DNA of 64,000 bases, from positions 1,987,345 through 2,051,344 of the forward strand of contig NC_132881.1 of the NCBI RefSeq assembly GCF_030463535.1. Reading direction: 5' to 3'. Source of the DNA: Salminus brasiliensis (lineage: Eukaryota > Chordata > Actinopteri > Characiformes > Bryconidae). A program made the translations under genes and the position numbers. The notes beneath the pieces are model-generated. The model was not told the DNA's origin, searched no databases, and saw only the letters and a list, made by a program, of their open reading frames with translations. This document shows positions 25,561-36,191 of this stretch, piece by piece; within the stretch, counting starts at the first letter, position 1, and each line of letters opens with the position of its first letter.

Positions 25561-26307
25561 AGAAACTCATTATTTTAAGAGGCTTTAAGAGGATAAGAGT
25601 GGTGGGAATGGGCTTCCACTTCAACTCCTCTCTACCACAAAGAACAGTGTAAGTGATAGCGAGGTGCTGAGGATCGATTACATCAGTTCATAAATGAAGT
25701 ATGAATGAGCTAAAAGCGCTGAAGGACACCGGAGACAGACAATAAACTGCACGTGTTTCCTATTTACTCAGCGTTGCTGATATTGTTCTCATGTTTCTCG
25801 CTGGGCACTGAGCTGACCTGCTGTTATGGGAGATGCCTGGGCAGAGGTAATGATTTCAGGTCCTCTTTAAATTAGAATGTGCAATTTAATACTGAGTACA
25901 GCAAAACCATTTCACGGACCACTAAGAGCATCTCCCTGCACGCTTTACTGCTCGCCTGCTCAGCTTTCACTAAGGCTGCTTTTTTAAAGGTTTCCTTACT
26001 GCCATTTTCTTCATTCTTACCAGACAGAGCGCATTTCTCAACTGTAGTTTAGCTGCTTGTGGGTTTTATAGGCTGCTCTCAGGCTCTGTGCAGTACTTGC
26101 TTTGGTATTCTGGTCATTTCAGAGGGCAGCGTTTCTTTATGAGTTTTCTGTTGCTGCAACTGAGGCTTCATTTACTTTATGAATTATGAATAAAGTGTCA
26201 TAAAAATGCTATAAAATGTTAAAGTCATTCAAAGCCATTGTGTAAACGCAGTAAACACACTGTTTGGTAGTGAGAAGGGATAAATCAGCATCTGTGAGAA
26301 TAACCCC

Positions 26308-26309
<2 letters not shown>

Positions 26310-26360
<51 letters not shown>

Positions 26361-26645
26361 ACAGATCTCACTTGCTGCTGGAGGGAAACAGTAATGTGCA
26401 TCTGTGAACGGCGGGCCTGTAGGAAGCGAGGCTGTAAAGCTTGTGATCACAGCGGACAGTGTGAGTGTGTGTGTGTGTGTGAGTGAGTGAGTGTGTGTGA
26501 ATGTGTATGTAATTGTCCGCCCACATGCTGTCTCCTCACACCTGCTCCTATGTGATAAGCTGCTCCTCTTCACACACACTCATACTAACAAGAGTGCTTT
26601 TGTCCTGTGACACACACATCCAACACGCTAAAACAAAAAAATGTG

Positions 26646-26702
<57 letters not shown>

Positions 26703-26881
26703 GACAAAGGTTAAAAAGCACACACACTTACTAGTGGCACTGCATTCTTAGAGGTCAATGTATGGAGATCCTCTGTTTCTCTCTCTCTCTCTGATCAGTA
26801 CAGCAGATACCTGAATGTGGGCTGACGGATGGGCCCGGATGGGCCCACATGTCTACACACACACACACACACACACACACA
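26310..26881 (+). repeat. Cluster of (CA)n/(GT)n microsatellites, part 1
   Basis: (CA)n runs lie at about 26310-26354, 26651-26697 and 26854-26881, and a (GT)n-rich run at 26463-26502. Confidence 0.95.
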
Positions 26882-27186
26882 TCCCCACATACGCACATTT
26901 CCACATATCCAGTTTGATTATTAGGATATAACGGCCTTCTCTGGGCCTCCCTTTACTGACCTGTATGAACACCTCAGGAAAACCTGGTTCACCTGCAGGA
27001 CCAATAAACATGCCCGATTTCATATTTAATGCTTTTTATAATATTTTCATTTTCACCCGTCTGTACTGGTTCCCGAGTGTAAGACTCGGATTAGACTGGA
27101 GAAAGTAGACAGTTTAGCCACTACTTAACGATCAGCAAGAGATCATTAAAGCCCTTACATAATTTCCAAACAAGCTAAACTACATG

Positions 27187-27715
27187 TCCACATGTTTGTG
27201 GACACCCCTTCTAATGAATGTGTTCAGCTACTTTATGTTTCACCCATTGCTGACACAGATGTGTAAATGCACACACACAGCTTGTCTAGTCCCTGTAGAG
27301 AAGTACTGCCAATAGATTAGGACTCTCTGCAGCAGATCATCATCATGACCCTATTGGACCCAATAATGTCTAATAATGCCAGGCGTGGGCTAGAGGGGTA
27401 TAAAGCCCTCCAGCATTGAGCTGTGGAGCAGTGGAAGAACTGTGTTCTCTGGAATGATGGGGGTGAAGCTCCATCCAGTACTTTTGGGATTGATGTTGGG
27501 GAGTTGGGGATGATGAGGTGAGGTGGTGATCATCATTCAACATTGTGACCTCACAAACACTCTTGTTGCTGAATACAATCAAATCTTAACAGCAATGCTC
27601 CTATATAATCTAGCAGAAAGTCTTCTTCCCTGGACAGTAGAAACAGAATCGACTCTTGATTTTAGAAAAAACAAAGAATGAGCAGATGTCCCAATACTTT
27701 TGTCCATATTGTGTA
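27187..27715 (-). mobile_element. MITE family 1 copy, inverted
   Basis: This is a near full-length copy in reverse orientation, starting ATGTTTGTGGACACCCC and ending CCCAATACTTTTGTCCATA. An open frame inside (27370-27582) is a non-coding by-product of the shared interior. Confidence 0.85.
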
Positions 27716-27801
27716 TTATTATTATTATTATTGTAGATATAATATATATAATACATGTGGGATTGATTATTATTACACACATTTGTGTAAATATCTTTCT
27801 T

Positions 27802-27803
<2 letters not shown>

Positions 27804-27848
<45 letters not shown>

Positions 27849-27942
27849 TGTGTGATTAATTGCAGATCAATACAAATGATGGGCTGACCTCTGCTTTCTA
27901 GAGAGCATGTATAAATCTGTGTGATATATGAGCGGCAGGCAC

Positions 27943-27991
<49 letters not shown>

Positions 27992-28117
27992 TGTGATTTG
28001 TACGGTTGTCCTAATGAACATGTTTTGCTGCTGTTTGTCAGATTCATTATCCAGTAAAGCTGGACTGATAAACAATACATCATACTGACAGAGGGAGACG
28101 GATGGGGTGAAGGTCAG

Positions 28118-28154
<37 letters not shown>

Positions 28155-28210
28155 TCAGTTATCTCTGTACAGCTCATGTTATGCTGCTATTATGCCTTAA
28201 GTGGATATAA

Positions 28211-28236
<26 letters not shown>
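27804..28236 (+). repeat. Cluster of (CA)n/(GT)n microsatellites, part 2
   Basis: (GT)n lies at about 27804-27854, followed by (CA)n at 27946-27988, 28120-28152 and 28210-28236. The first two are mutually complementary on one strand. Confidence 0.95.
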
Positions 28237-28241
<5 letters not shown>

Positions 28242-29080
28242 TCGTGACATGCAGAGAAAGCATATTCTGAAAGATCTATTTATCAAATATGCAAAAGTAG
28301 AGGACCTCAAGAGGGGCAAGTACTTCTTGACAGCAATGGCAGTGTGTGATGAGTCGAACACATCGACCTCACGCTACAGTCACTGCAGACAGAGATCAGG
28401 ATCGGGCTGAAAACGCTGGAGAAGAAGAACACGTAGGACACAGTCAGAAGAGGTGAGAGAGGAGCTTAAGAGGCTGGGGGGTGCTATCCTAAAGCGAACT
28501 CCGGGAAGGAGAAGAGGCGTTCTCTCTCCGAGAGCGACTGTGTGTCTGCTGTCGAACCGTGGGAGACCTCCGGGGGGGTGGGGGGGTGTGTGAATTGGCA
28601 GCCGTTCGGGGAGCTAAGTAGAGTGAGGAGAAACCCAGGAGCTGGCCCAGGAACCGACACATCAGTCGGTAATTCATTTCACACTCACACTATAAGGGCA
28701 ATAACACACACACTGTACACACACTGAACAAGACCACTGAGAATTCCAATGCTGAGAAATGGGACAGAGCCAAGGCCTTGTGAGATGCCACCCACCATCA
28801 GACTGCCTTAAAATAATAAATAAATTTAAAAAACCTGCCCCCTCGCTGGGCATTAGCGGGTCACTGAAGCAGATAATCTGGAGTCTGCTTGATGCAGCAG
28901 GACTTCCCCTCATCATGTTCTGGATGTGTTCATCCTCTGCTTCATTAACCAGCTCAATCACAGCACTGAGACTTCAGCACACGTCCATAAAGCTCAGACA
29001 GCTTTCTGTCTCCTACTGCTCTTTCTTCCTGCCATCTAGCTCTGCCTGGATAGACTGCTGGCATCACATCAATCTTTAAA
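28237..29080. other. Possible decayed mobile-element sequence
   Basis: Two short frames on opposite strands (28201-28410 and 28674-28961) lie in GC-balanced sequence with better codon-like texture than their surroundings. I cannot assign them to a family; an old retroelement or transposon is only a guess. Confidence 0.3.

Positions 29081-29132
<52 letters not shown>
29081..29132 (+). repeat. (CA)n microsatellite
   Basis: About 52 bp of uninterrupted CA. Confidence 0.97.
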
Positions 29133-29134
<2 letters not shown>

Positions 29135-29249
29135 CTCTATAGCTGTTGACAAATGCCTGAAATGTTGGGATAGTATGTGCAGCAGAACACAGGAACACGC
29201 CTCTTTATCTGTTTGTGGAAAAAGCTTCCTGTCTTTCTGTGAATCTGTC

Positions 29250-30135
29250 TGTCTATCTATCTGTCTGTCTGAATGGATGGACAAATGTACTGCTGGATGG
29301 ATAAGTTGACAGATGGGTGGATTGCTGACTGGGTGGATGAATGGATGAATTGCCGGATGTGTGGATAGATGAATTGCTGGATGTGTGGACAGATGGGTGG
29401 ATGGATTGCTGGATGTGTGGACAGATGTGTGGATGGATTGCTGGATGTGTGGATGGATGAATTGCTGGATGTGTGGACAGATGGGTGAATGGATTGCTGG
29501 ATGTGTGGACAGATGGGTGGATGAATTGCTGGATGTGTGGGTGGATGAATTGCTGGATGTGTGGATGGATGAATGAATTGCTGGATGTGTGGATAGATGA
29601 ATTGCTGGATGGGTGGACAGATGGGTGGATGGATTGCTGGATGTGTGGACAGATGGGTGGATGAATTGCTGGATGTGTGGACAGATGGGTGGATGAATTG
29701 CTGGATGTGTGGACAGATGGGTGGATGAATTGCTGGATGTGTGGACAGATGTGTGGATGGATGAATCGCTGGATGTGTGGATAAATGGGTGGATGGATGA
29801 ATTGCTGGATGTGTGGATGAATGGATGGATGGATGGCTAAATTGCAGGATGAGTGGATGTTGAGGACTGGACGATGGATAACTGGGTAGGTAGGTGAACA
29901 TGTGGATGATTGGATTGTTGGTGGGACTGGTAGATGAATGAATAAATGCTGGTTGGATGGCTGAATGAATGAATGGACTGATGGATGAATGAATTGCTGG
30001 TGACAGGTGAATAGATGGATGGATGAAAGAACTGCTGTGACGTGTGTAGGGATGGGTTGAGGAAAAGATGGATGGATGGATGGATGGAAAGGTGGATGAA
30101 TGGTTAGATGAACTGCCTGGTGGATGAATGGCCAG
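29250..30135 (+). repeat. GGAT-rich minisatellite
   Basis: GGATG words dominate, with a frequent composite unit of GGATGAATTGCTGGATGTG plus TGGACAGATGGGT. The best-ordered part is about 29340-29820, flanked by looser sequence. A minus-strand frame of 293 codons is open through it (His/Pro/Ser repeats), because units avoid stops; I do not call it a gene. Confidence 0.9.
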
Positions 30136-30407
30136 CATTTAAAATGTTAAATTTAGATATTTAGGGCCCCCTTGCCCTCCAATTCTTTTTTTTTTTTATT
30201 CGTCCAACTTGACCACTTTTGACCCGGCACCCGAGTTTCTGGGTCCTGTGAAGGTCAGTGTGTCTTTGTGTCGGCCTGTGTGGCAATTGAGTAATTATCT
30301 GAGGCTGGAATTGGCAGAGCTGTTCTAATCATTTTGCAGTGAGAACACTAACGAGCAGCACGACTGTGGGCGTCTCGCCTTCTGCTCCAAGTCCATACCA
30401 CCCTCCC

Positions 30408-30515
30408 TCTCTCTCTCTCGGTCCCTCTCCCTCTCTCTCTCTCCCTCTCTCTCTCCCTCTCTCTCTCTCTCTCCCTCTCTCTCTCTCTCGGTCCCTCTTT
30501 CTCTGTCCCTCTCTC
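30408..30515 (+). repeat. (CT)n microsatellite
   Basis: A CT-rich tract of about 110 bp with CCCTCT interruptions. Confidence 0.9.
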
Positions 30516-31311
30516 CACATCTCTTTGGGTCTAACATTACCAGTGAACTGAGAGCAGAGCAAATGAAGGCCCTTTCACACTAGATTCAGTGGAGTGTGTG
30601 CACTGAGTTAGAGTAGAAGTCTGGAACTTGGCTTCCTTCCCTGCATTACTCTGAGAAACTCAGCAAGCACGGGTTACTTCACAAACAAAGCATTTACTGC
30701 TAAATCTGATCTGATTTCCAGCTGATTAAAGGCTATGCTAACACGCTGGGCTATTAGAGCATGTGTCTGAACTTCCACTGCTTCTTCCGTGAAGCTGCAG
30801 CATTATTTGTATTACTGTTACCCCCTCAGGAACGCTCAGAATGCGCCACATAATCAGCAATAATCAAAATGTTAACAATGCCTTGGCGTGAATAACGGCT
30901 GCAGAGGAACCCAGAGCAGCGAACAAGCCACTCAGACAAATAAATGCTGCATGATTGCTATGATTTATGACGTAAAACGACCTTGGAAATATGCACTCGC
31001 CGTCTATGGCACTGTAGACGGCACCTCATTCAGCATCGGTCAGCTTCTGACCACAGGACTGCTGTTTTTCATATACGAAACTATACTGGCGGGCGGTTCT
31101 CAGCACAGCAGCGCCAGAGTGTGTGGATGTGCAGGTGTGAGTGGATCGTTTCGGTGCCCCTGCTAGGCTGAGAGTGAGTCCACCACTCAATAATAACCAG
31201 CCAAGAGTGTCTGGCAAAGTGGTCAAAATCTGGCCGCTGGTGGAGGTCTAAAGCATCAAGCTGGTCATCAAATAGATTTCCCACATTCTGGCAGAGCAAA
31301 TACATTTGGGG
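30516..31311. other. Non-coding stretch without recognised features
   Basis: Short frames at 30888-31305 on both strands overlap and show no family motif. Confidence 0.5.
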
Positions 31312-31690
31312 TTGACTTTGTTCCCCAGTCTGATTTCAGTGGCTCCTGTTAAAGAGTGGGATCTACATATTAGGCAGAATGTCAACAGTCAGTTCTTGAA
31401 GGTGGTGGAGCTGCTGAAGCAGGAATAAAGGGCAGGGGTAAGAACCTGAGACACTTTGAGAAGAAACTGTGATGTTCTAGATGACTGGGTCAGAATATCT
31501 CTTAAATAAACATCAGGCATCAGGTCTTGTGGGTGTTCCTGGTATGCAGTGGTTAGTACCTACCAATAGTTCTCCAAGGAAGACCAACATGGGTCATGGA
31601 CACCTAAGACTCATTGATGCTCATGGAGGACATGCTGTTACTACAGCCAAGAGGGGCAAACTCTGTGTTAATACCCCTTGATTTCAGTAG
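31312..31690 (+). mobile_element. Tc1-like transposon remnant (family 2)
   Basis: Sequences TGATTTCAGTGGCTCCTG, GTCAACAGTCAGTTCTTGAA and TATGCAGTGGTTAGTACCTA occur in the family order. The right end is unclear and a small MITE-like right end (GTCCACAAACTTTTG, about 31710) follows. Confidence 0.6.
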
Positions 31691-31729
31691 AACCGTTGGA
31701 GGAGCGGGCGTCCACAAACTTTTGTATCT

Positions 31730-32740
31730 TCGTTTGGAGAGATTACTGATCTCAGGCGAGTTTCATGGTGAATGCGTTTGTGTGGAGGGTCACACTGTAA
31801 GGGTAGAGCAGGTGTATTATTGTGCCGCTCTGTATAACAGCTCTGTAATGTGTGAACGCTCACTGAAAACATGGCGTCTGACAGGAGGAGCTGCTGTACT
31901 CATTATTCTGGCCTTCAGACAAAAGTGAAATCAAACACTAATGATATACTGTCATGTCCAAACCCACGCACTTTCTCTCTCGCTCTATCTCTATCTCACT
32001 CACACACACACATACACACACACTCACTAACAAAATGCATGCATACACACATACACAGCATGTGCAACCTCACACAGACACACTAGCTAAGTAGGCGTAC
32101 ACATACACACACATATACAACTTGTGCACACTGATATGCACATGCACGCAGCATGCACACACACACCCACTGATACACAGACAGCATGCAGACGCTCGTA
32201 TATACACACTCACAGCATGCACACTCTCATAATTATGAGTTTGCAGATTTTAATGACTAATAACACAAAGGTGCCTAGACACACACACACACACACACGG
32301 TTTACCGAGAAACACACATACACACTTGTATATCCACACCCACACTGTGATCTCTCTCACACACTCGCACTCTCAGCATCAGGCCTGAGCGTTCACACTG
32401 AATCCACAGGCATGCCTGATCTGCTGGTCAGCTACTGGAGGTTTCTGATGGTATCTAAAGGGTGTTCGATGGTATGAGATCCACATTTTCTGTTTTGGCA
32501 TCAGAAGGCGGAAACCCACTTCCAACTTGTCCTGCTAGTTGCACTACAACTAGCGCTGGGCATTCGCCTCAGTTCCCATGGCAATGGAGGCCCGAGAGCC
32601 GACTGGCGAAGGGGGCAGGGCCAAAGCGAGCAGCCAGGAGGACGAGAGTCAGTCAGAAACCGGCTACCAGCAGCTATGGGGAATTAGCTTCTCTGTTATT
32701 GCTGAGATTCTGGTCTTTTAAATAAACCAATACACACCCA
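31730..32740. other. CA-rich non-coding stretch
   Basis: From about 31990 to 32360 the sequence is dominated by imperfect CACACA and GCATGCA words (an interrupted, ageing CA tract), followed by unique-looking DNA. Confidence 0.6.
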
Positions 32741-33168
32741 CCCCCATCAGCCATAACATTACAACCAGGTTCCGATGGCACCTGCCAAGGGATGGGAACT
32801 ACAGATTTGGCAGCATTAGGTGAAGCGCAAGAATCTGAGACACTTTGACAAGAAGCAAACTGTGAGGATCTAGACTCCTGTGTCAGAACATCCCCAAAAC
32901 ATCTGGCAGGTCTTGTGAGGTGTTCCCAGTATGCAGTGGTCCCAGAAAGGACTACCTTAAGGGCTTAAGGCCTTAGGCATGCTCATGTAGGCCCCAGCTC
33001 ACAACTACAAGACTGCTGCTAACGTTAGTCTTGATGCTGGATACCAGAGGACACCTTCAGAGGCCTTGTGGAGTCCATACCTCAAGAAATCAGAGCTGTT
33101 CTGGTGGCATGAGGAGAGTTAAGGAGTATTAGACAGGGGTTTTAATGTTATGGCTGACTGATGCACTA
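32741..33168 (+). mobile_element. Tc1-like MITE with both terminal inverted repeats (family 2)
   Basis: The left end CATCAGCCATAACATTACAA and the right end TTTTAATGTTATGGCTGACT are inverted relative to each other. The interior keeps GTATGCAGTGGTCC and CTTCAGAGGCCTTGTGGAGT. At about 430 bp this is a deletion derivative without transposase. Confidence 0.8.
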
Positions 33169-33448
33169 ATGTAAGTTTTATAGAGGAAGAAAGCACTGGG
33201 AAAGACATGCATTTTGCCAGGTGGGAATACACAGAACCTACAAAGTCACAAAAGCCACCAATAAACACAAGCAGGCATTTGTTCCAGCCATGCCCCACAA
33301 CACCTGCTGTAAAGCTGGGGTCGAGTCCTTGATTGGGGTCAGAATTCAGTTTTTAATGGTATTTCTAGGAAGGAAAGCACGTCATGGGAAGCCTGCTGCA
33401 TAACTGCAGCATGAGTGAGATTCTAAGCACAGGCCAGACTGTTTATTT

Positions 33449-33630
33449 TAAAGTATTGGGACACCTGCTCATTCACTGTTTCTTCTAAAATCAAGGACAT
33501 TTAAAGAGTTGATCCTGCTTTTGTTGGAGTCAAAAGTCTCTACTGTTCAGTGAAGAAGATTTTGGAAAGGCACTGCTGTGAGGATTTGATTGCCTTCAGC
33601 TACAGGAGTGTTACTGAAGTCAGGATAGGG
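33449..33630 (+). mobile_element. MITE family 1 left-end fragment
   Basis: It contains AAAGTATTGGGACACCTGC followed by the family left-half interior up to GTCAGGATAG. The right half is missing. Confidence 0.7.
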
Positions 33631-35447
33631 CTACATGTTAGAATATAGAAGTAGAGATTTTTTTCTTTTTAACTCAGTTTCCAGGGGGTAGGGGTACAAT
33701 CAAAAATAAGGGGTAGGGGAACAAAAAAGAAAGGGGATTGGGCCTAAATGCTGTCATTAGCTTTGCAGCCTCAGCGTACAAGAAAAGGAGAACACGTCTT
33801 GGCGATATTTGTCTCAACCATTTTAAGCAAAACCTGAAGTCGAAGTTTGGCATGCACTTTATTGAAGTTGTGATATTATTAACACCTAAACAGGGGGAAA
33901 AAAGCATTTAAAAAACAAACAAACCAAAAAACCCATCAGATGTCCACTCACAAGCAGCCTGACAGTCGTCTTAGCCTTCAAACGTGGGCAACAGAAGGGT
34001 TTAGCGCTAATAAAGACGGAGTTATACTTCTGCGAGTCTGTGAACAATGTAGGGGTTGAGCAATTGCACAAACTCTAAAAGAGCTCAGTTTGCACCTGTT
34101 ACAGTTGTTGTAGTTGATTGAGAACGGACAGAAGCAGTGAAATTCTCACAAAAAGAAAGCAGTATATTGTGAAGTTCTGTGCTCAGCTAAAGAACACTGG
34201 CTTGGCACACAGCACCACAGATTCACACTTTGTGCCCTCACCAACTTTGACTCACCAACGCTACACAAGTGGCCACATGCAGAACAAAGGGTTGGAGGTG
34301 AGAGCGAGGCTTTGGCTTATAAACAGCTTTTTCCCAGCCAACATGCTCCCCGTGGGTGGGATGCGAACTAGGTGGGTTCCAGGTGTAAAACCCAGATGGG
34401 GTCCATGTTTAACCCCTCCTGTTCCCATCACTGACCCTAGTGGGCATCCATATGTGGGGCCAACATAAAACCCGAAGATAAAATATCTGGTGCCCAGTTG
34501 GGCTACCCATACAGGCCTCACATGGACCGCCCCTCCCCCACACGTTAGCTGGGCGGTCTCATTTGTTCAGGTTGGAAAAGGGAAATGTGTAAAGTTTCTA
34601 AATGTGGGTTCGAATTCCAAGTCATGCCGCTTTGCCATCAGCAACTGGAGTCTGATTGAGCACAATTGGTTGTTCTTTCCAGGTGGGTGGCTTGCGCTCT
34701 GTCCCCTCATCGCTCTTAAGCGATGTTGGCCGGCACAGGCGTTTGTTAGCTGGTGTGGTGGAGCTGGTGACCCGACGCTTTCCTCCAAGCGTGACGGCTA
34801 TCCGGCAATGCTGGATCAGTGGCAGTTTGAAAAGAGGCGGTGGTCAAGCCCTTACCCTCCTAGTGTCGGGAGCATTGCTAGTGATACGAGGTTATGAATT
34901 GGTGGGTCAATTAGCAGTACCACACTGGGAAATTAAAAAAAATGGTTCTGATGGAGAAGGCAATGCTTATTTCGACTTGACTTGAGTTGATACAGTAATT
35001 AAACAGCTCTAAAGATGATGCTGGGATCTCCACAACTAAGAAATGGCAAGGCCAAGTGAATGAGGGTTTGTTAAAACCAGTTCTAAGACTGGTATCTGGT
35101 TCCTCAGTTTTTTCTTCCTCATGCATCTTTCAAACTCCTTCCAGGAGGCTTTTCCCGACACTGCCTTACTCAGCAACAGTCATTCTGGTGCATTTCTATC
35201 TGCTCTGGGACAACAACTGTTGTAAAATATGACATACAAATAAATGTAATGGAATTTAATTGCACACTAGCTTCTTTGTGAGCCTCTGTAAGCTACAAGG
35301 ACTCATAAAGACTTCCTGCAAAGTGCTCTCTATGCAAATATATCTACGCAGAGCTTCGCAGAAGTATAAAAGCGACCTTTAGATGTAGATGCAGACTCAA
35401 AGAAAAACGCCACCATTGTCCGTTAAACACGAAGAGTCTTTACAGTT
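33631..35447. other. Intergenic DNA downstream of kcnf1
   Basis: Apart from the SINE at 34600-34930 nothing is recognised. The last few hundred bases before 35448 are likely kcnf1 3' UTR. Confidence 0.55.
34600..34930 (+). mobile_element. SINE family A, near full length
   Basis: It has a GGGTTCGAATTCCAAGTCAT B-box region, TTTGCCATCAGCAACTGGAG, TTGTTAGCTGGTGTGGTGGA and tail AGCAGTACCACACTGGGAAA, then A-rich sequence. Confidence 0.85.
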
Positions 35448-36191
35448 TCACGACACGCTCCTCTTCTTAGCCACCACTGTCCCGTGAGTGCCTGCCAGCA
35501 ACGGGATGTGTGTGTCACTCCTCGAGACACGCATAGTCCCATCCCAAGTGGGGTCTAGCTTCCGTGGAGCACCCCCTGGTGCCACCTCGAGGGACTGCAG
35601 CTCCATGAGCTCCAGCTCGTGCCGGGCAGCCGTCTCTAGCACCTTCTGTTTGTTGTAGTAGATGACGAAGTTGTTGATGATGGGGTGGATGGGCAGCGCA
35701 ATGGCAATGACGCCGCACAGGAAGCTGATGGCTGCGTTGCAGCGGCCCAGCGTGGTCTTAGGGTAGATGTCGCCATAACCCACCGTCGTCATGGTGATGA
35801 TGGCCCACCAGAAGGACTGCGGGATGCTGCGGAACAGCGTCTCCGGGTGACTCTGCTCCATGGTGTAGCCGAGCGCCGAGAAGACGAAGATGCCCACACC
35901 CATGTACATGAGCAGCAGGCCGAGCTCCTTGAAGCTGCGTTTGAGGGCATAGGTCAGCGTCTGCAGGCCCGACGAGTGGCGGGCCAGCTTGAAGACGCGG
36001 GCCACCCGCATGATGCGCAGCGCCTGCACCGCCTGCTGCACGTCGGCCAGCTCCATCACGGCCGTGCCCAGGTGTGTGAGCGTCAGCACCACGTAGAAGG
36101 GCATGATGGCAAGGAAGTCCACAGCGTTCATGAAGGACAGCGCAAAGCGGACCTTGCTGGGTGCCGACGCCAGCCGCAGCCCAAACTCCAC
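35448..36191 (-). CDS. kcnf1: kcnf1 coding exon 2 (S2 to C-terminus)
   Basis: This exon is 744 nt including the stop and encodes residues 240-486. The acceptor TTACAG lies immediately upstream, and the exon resumes as VEFGLRLASAPSK where homology continues. It carries S3, the S4 voltage sensor, S5, the GYGD pore and S6, then a cytoplasmic tail with the conserved SDTHIPLL stretch. A possible minus-strand ATTAAA poly(A) signal sits about 190 bp past the stop (35255-35260); this is only a candidate. Confidence 0.94.
   Translation of the reverse strand: MEFGLRLASAPSKVRFALSFMNAVDFLAIMPFYVVLTLTHLGTAVMELADVQQAVQALRIMRVARVFKLARHSSGLQTLTYALKRSFKELGLLLMYMGVGIFVFSALGYTMEQSHPETLFRSIPQSFWWAIITMTTVGYGDIYPKTTLGRCNAAISFLCGVIAIALPIHPIINNFVIYYNKQKVLETAARHELELMELQSLEVAPGGAPRKLDPTWDGTMRVSRSDTHIPLLAGTHGTVVAKKRSVS

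Noticed and set aside
29257-30138. 293-codon minus-strand frame
   Set aside because: It lies wholly within the GGAT minisatellite and encodes simple His/Pro/Ser repeats.
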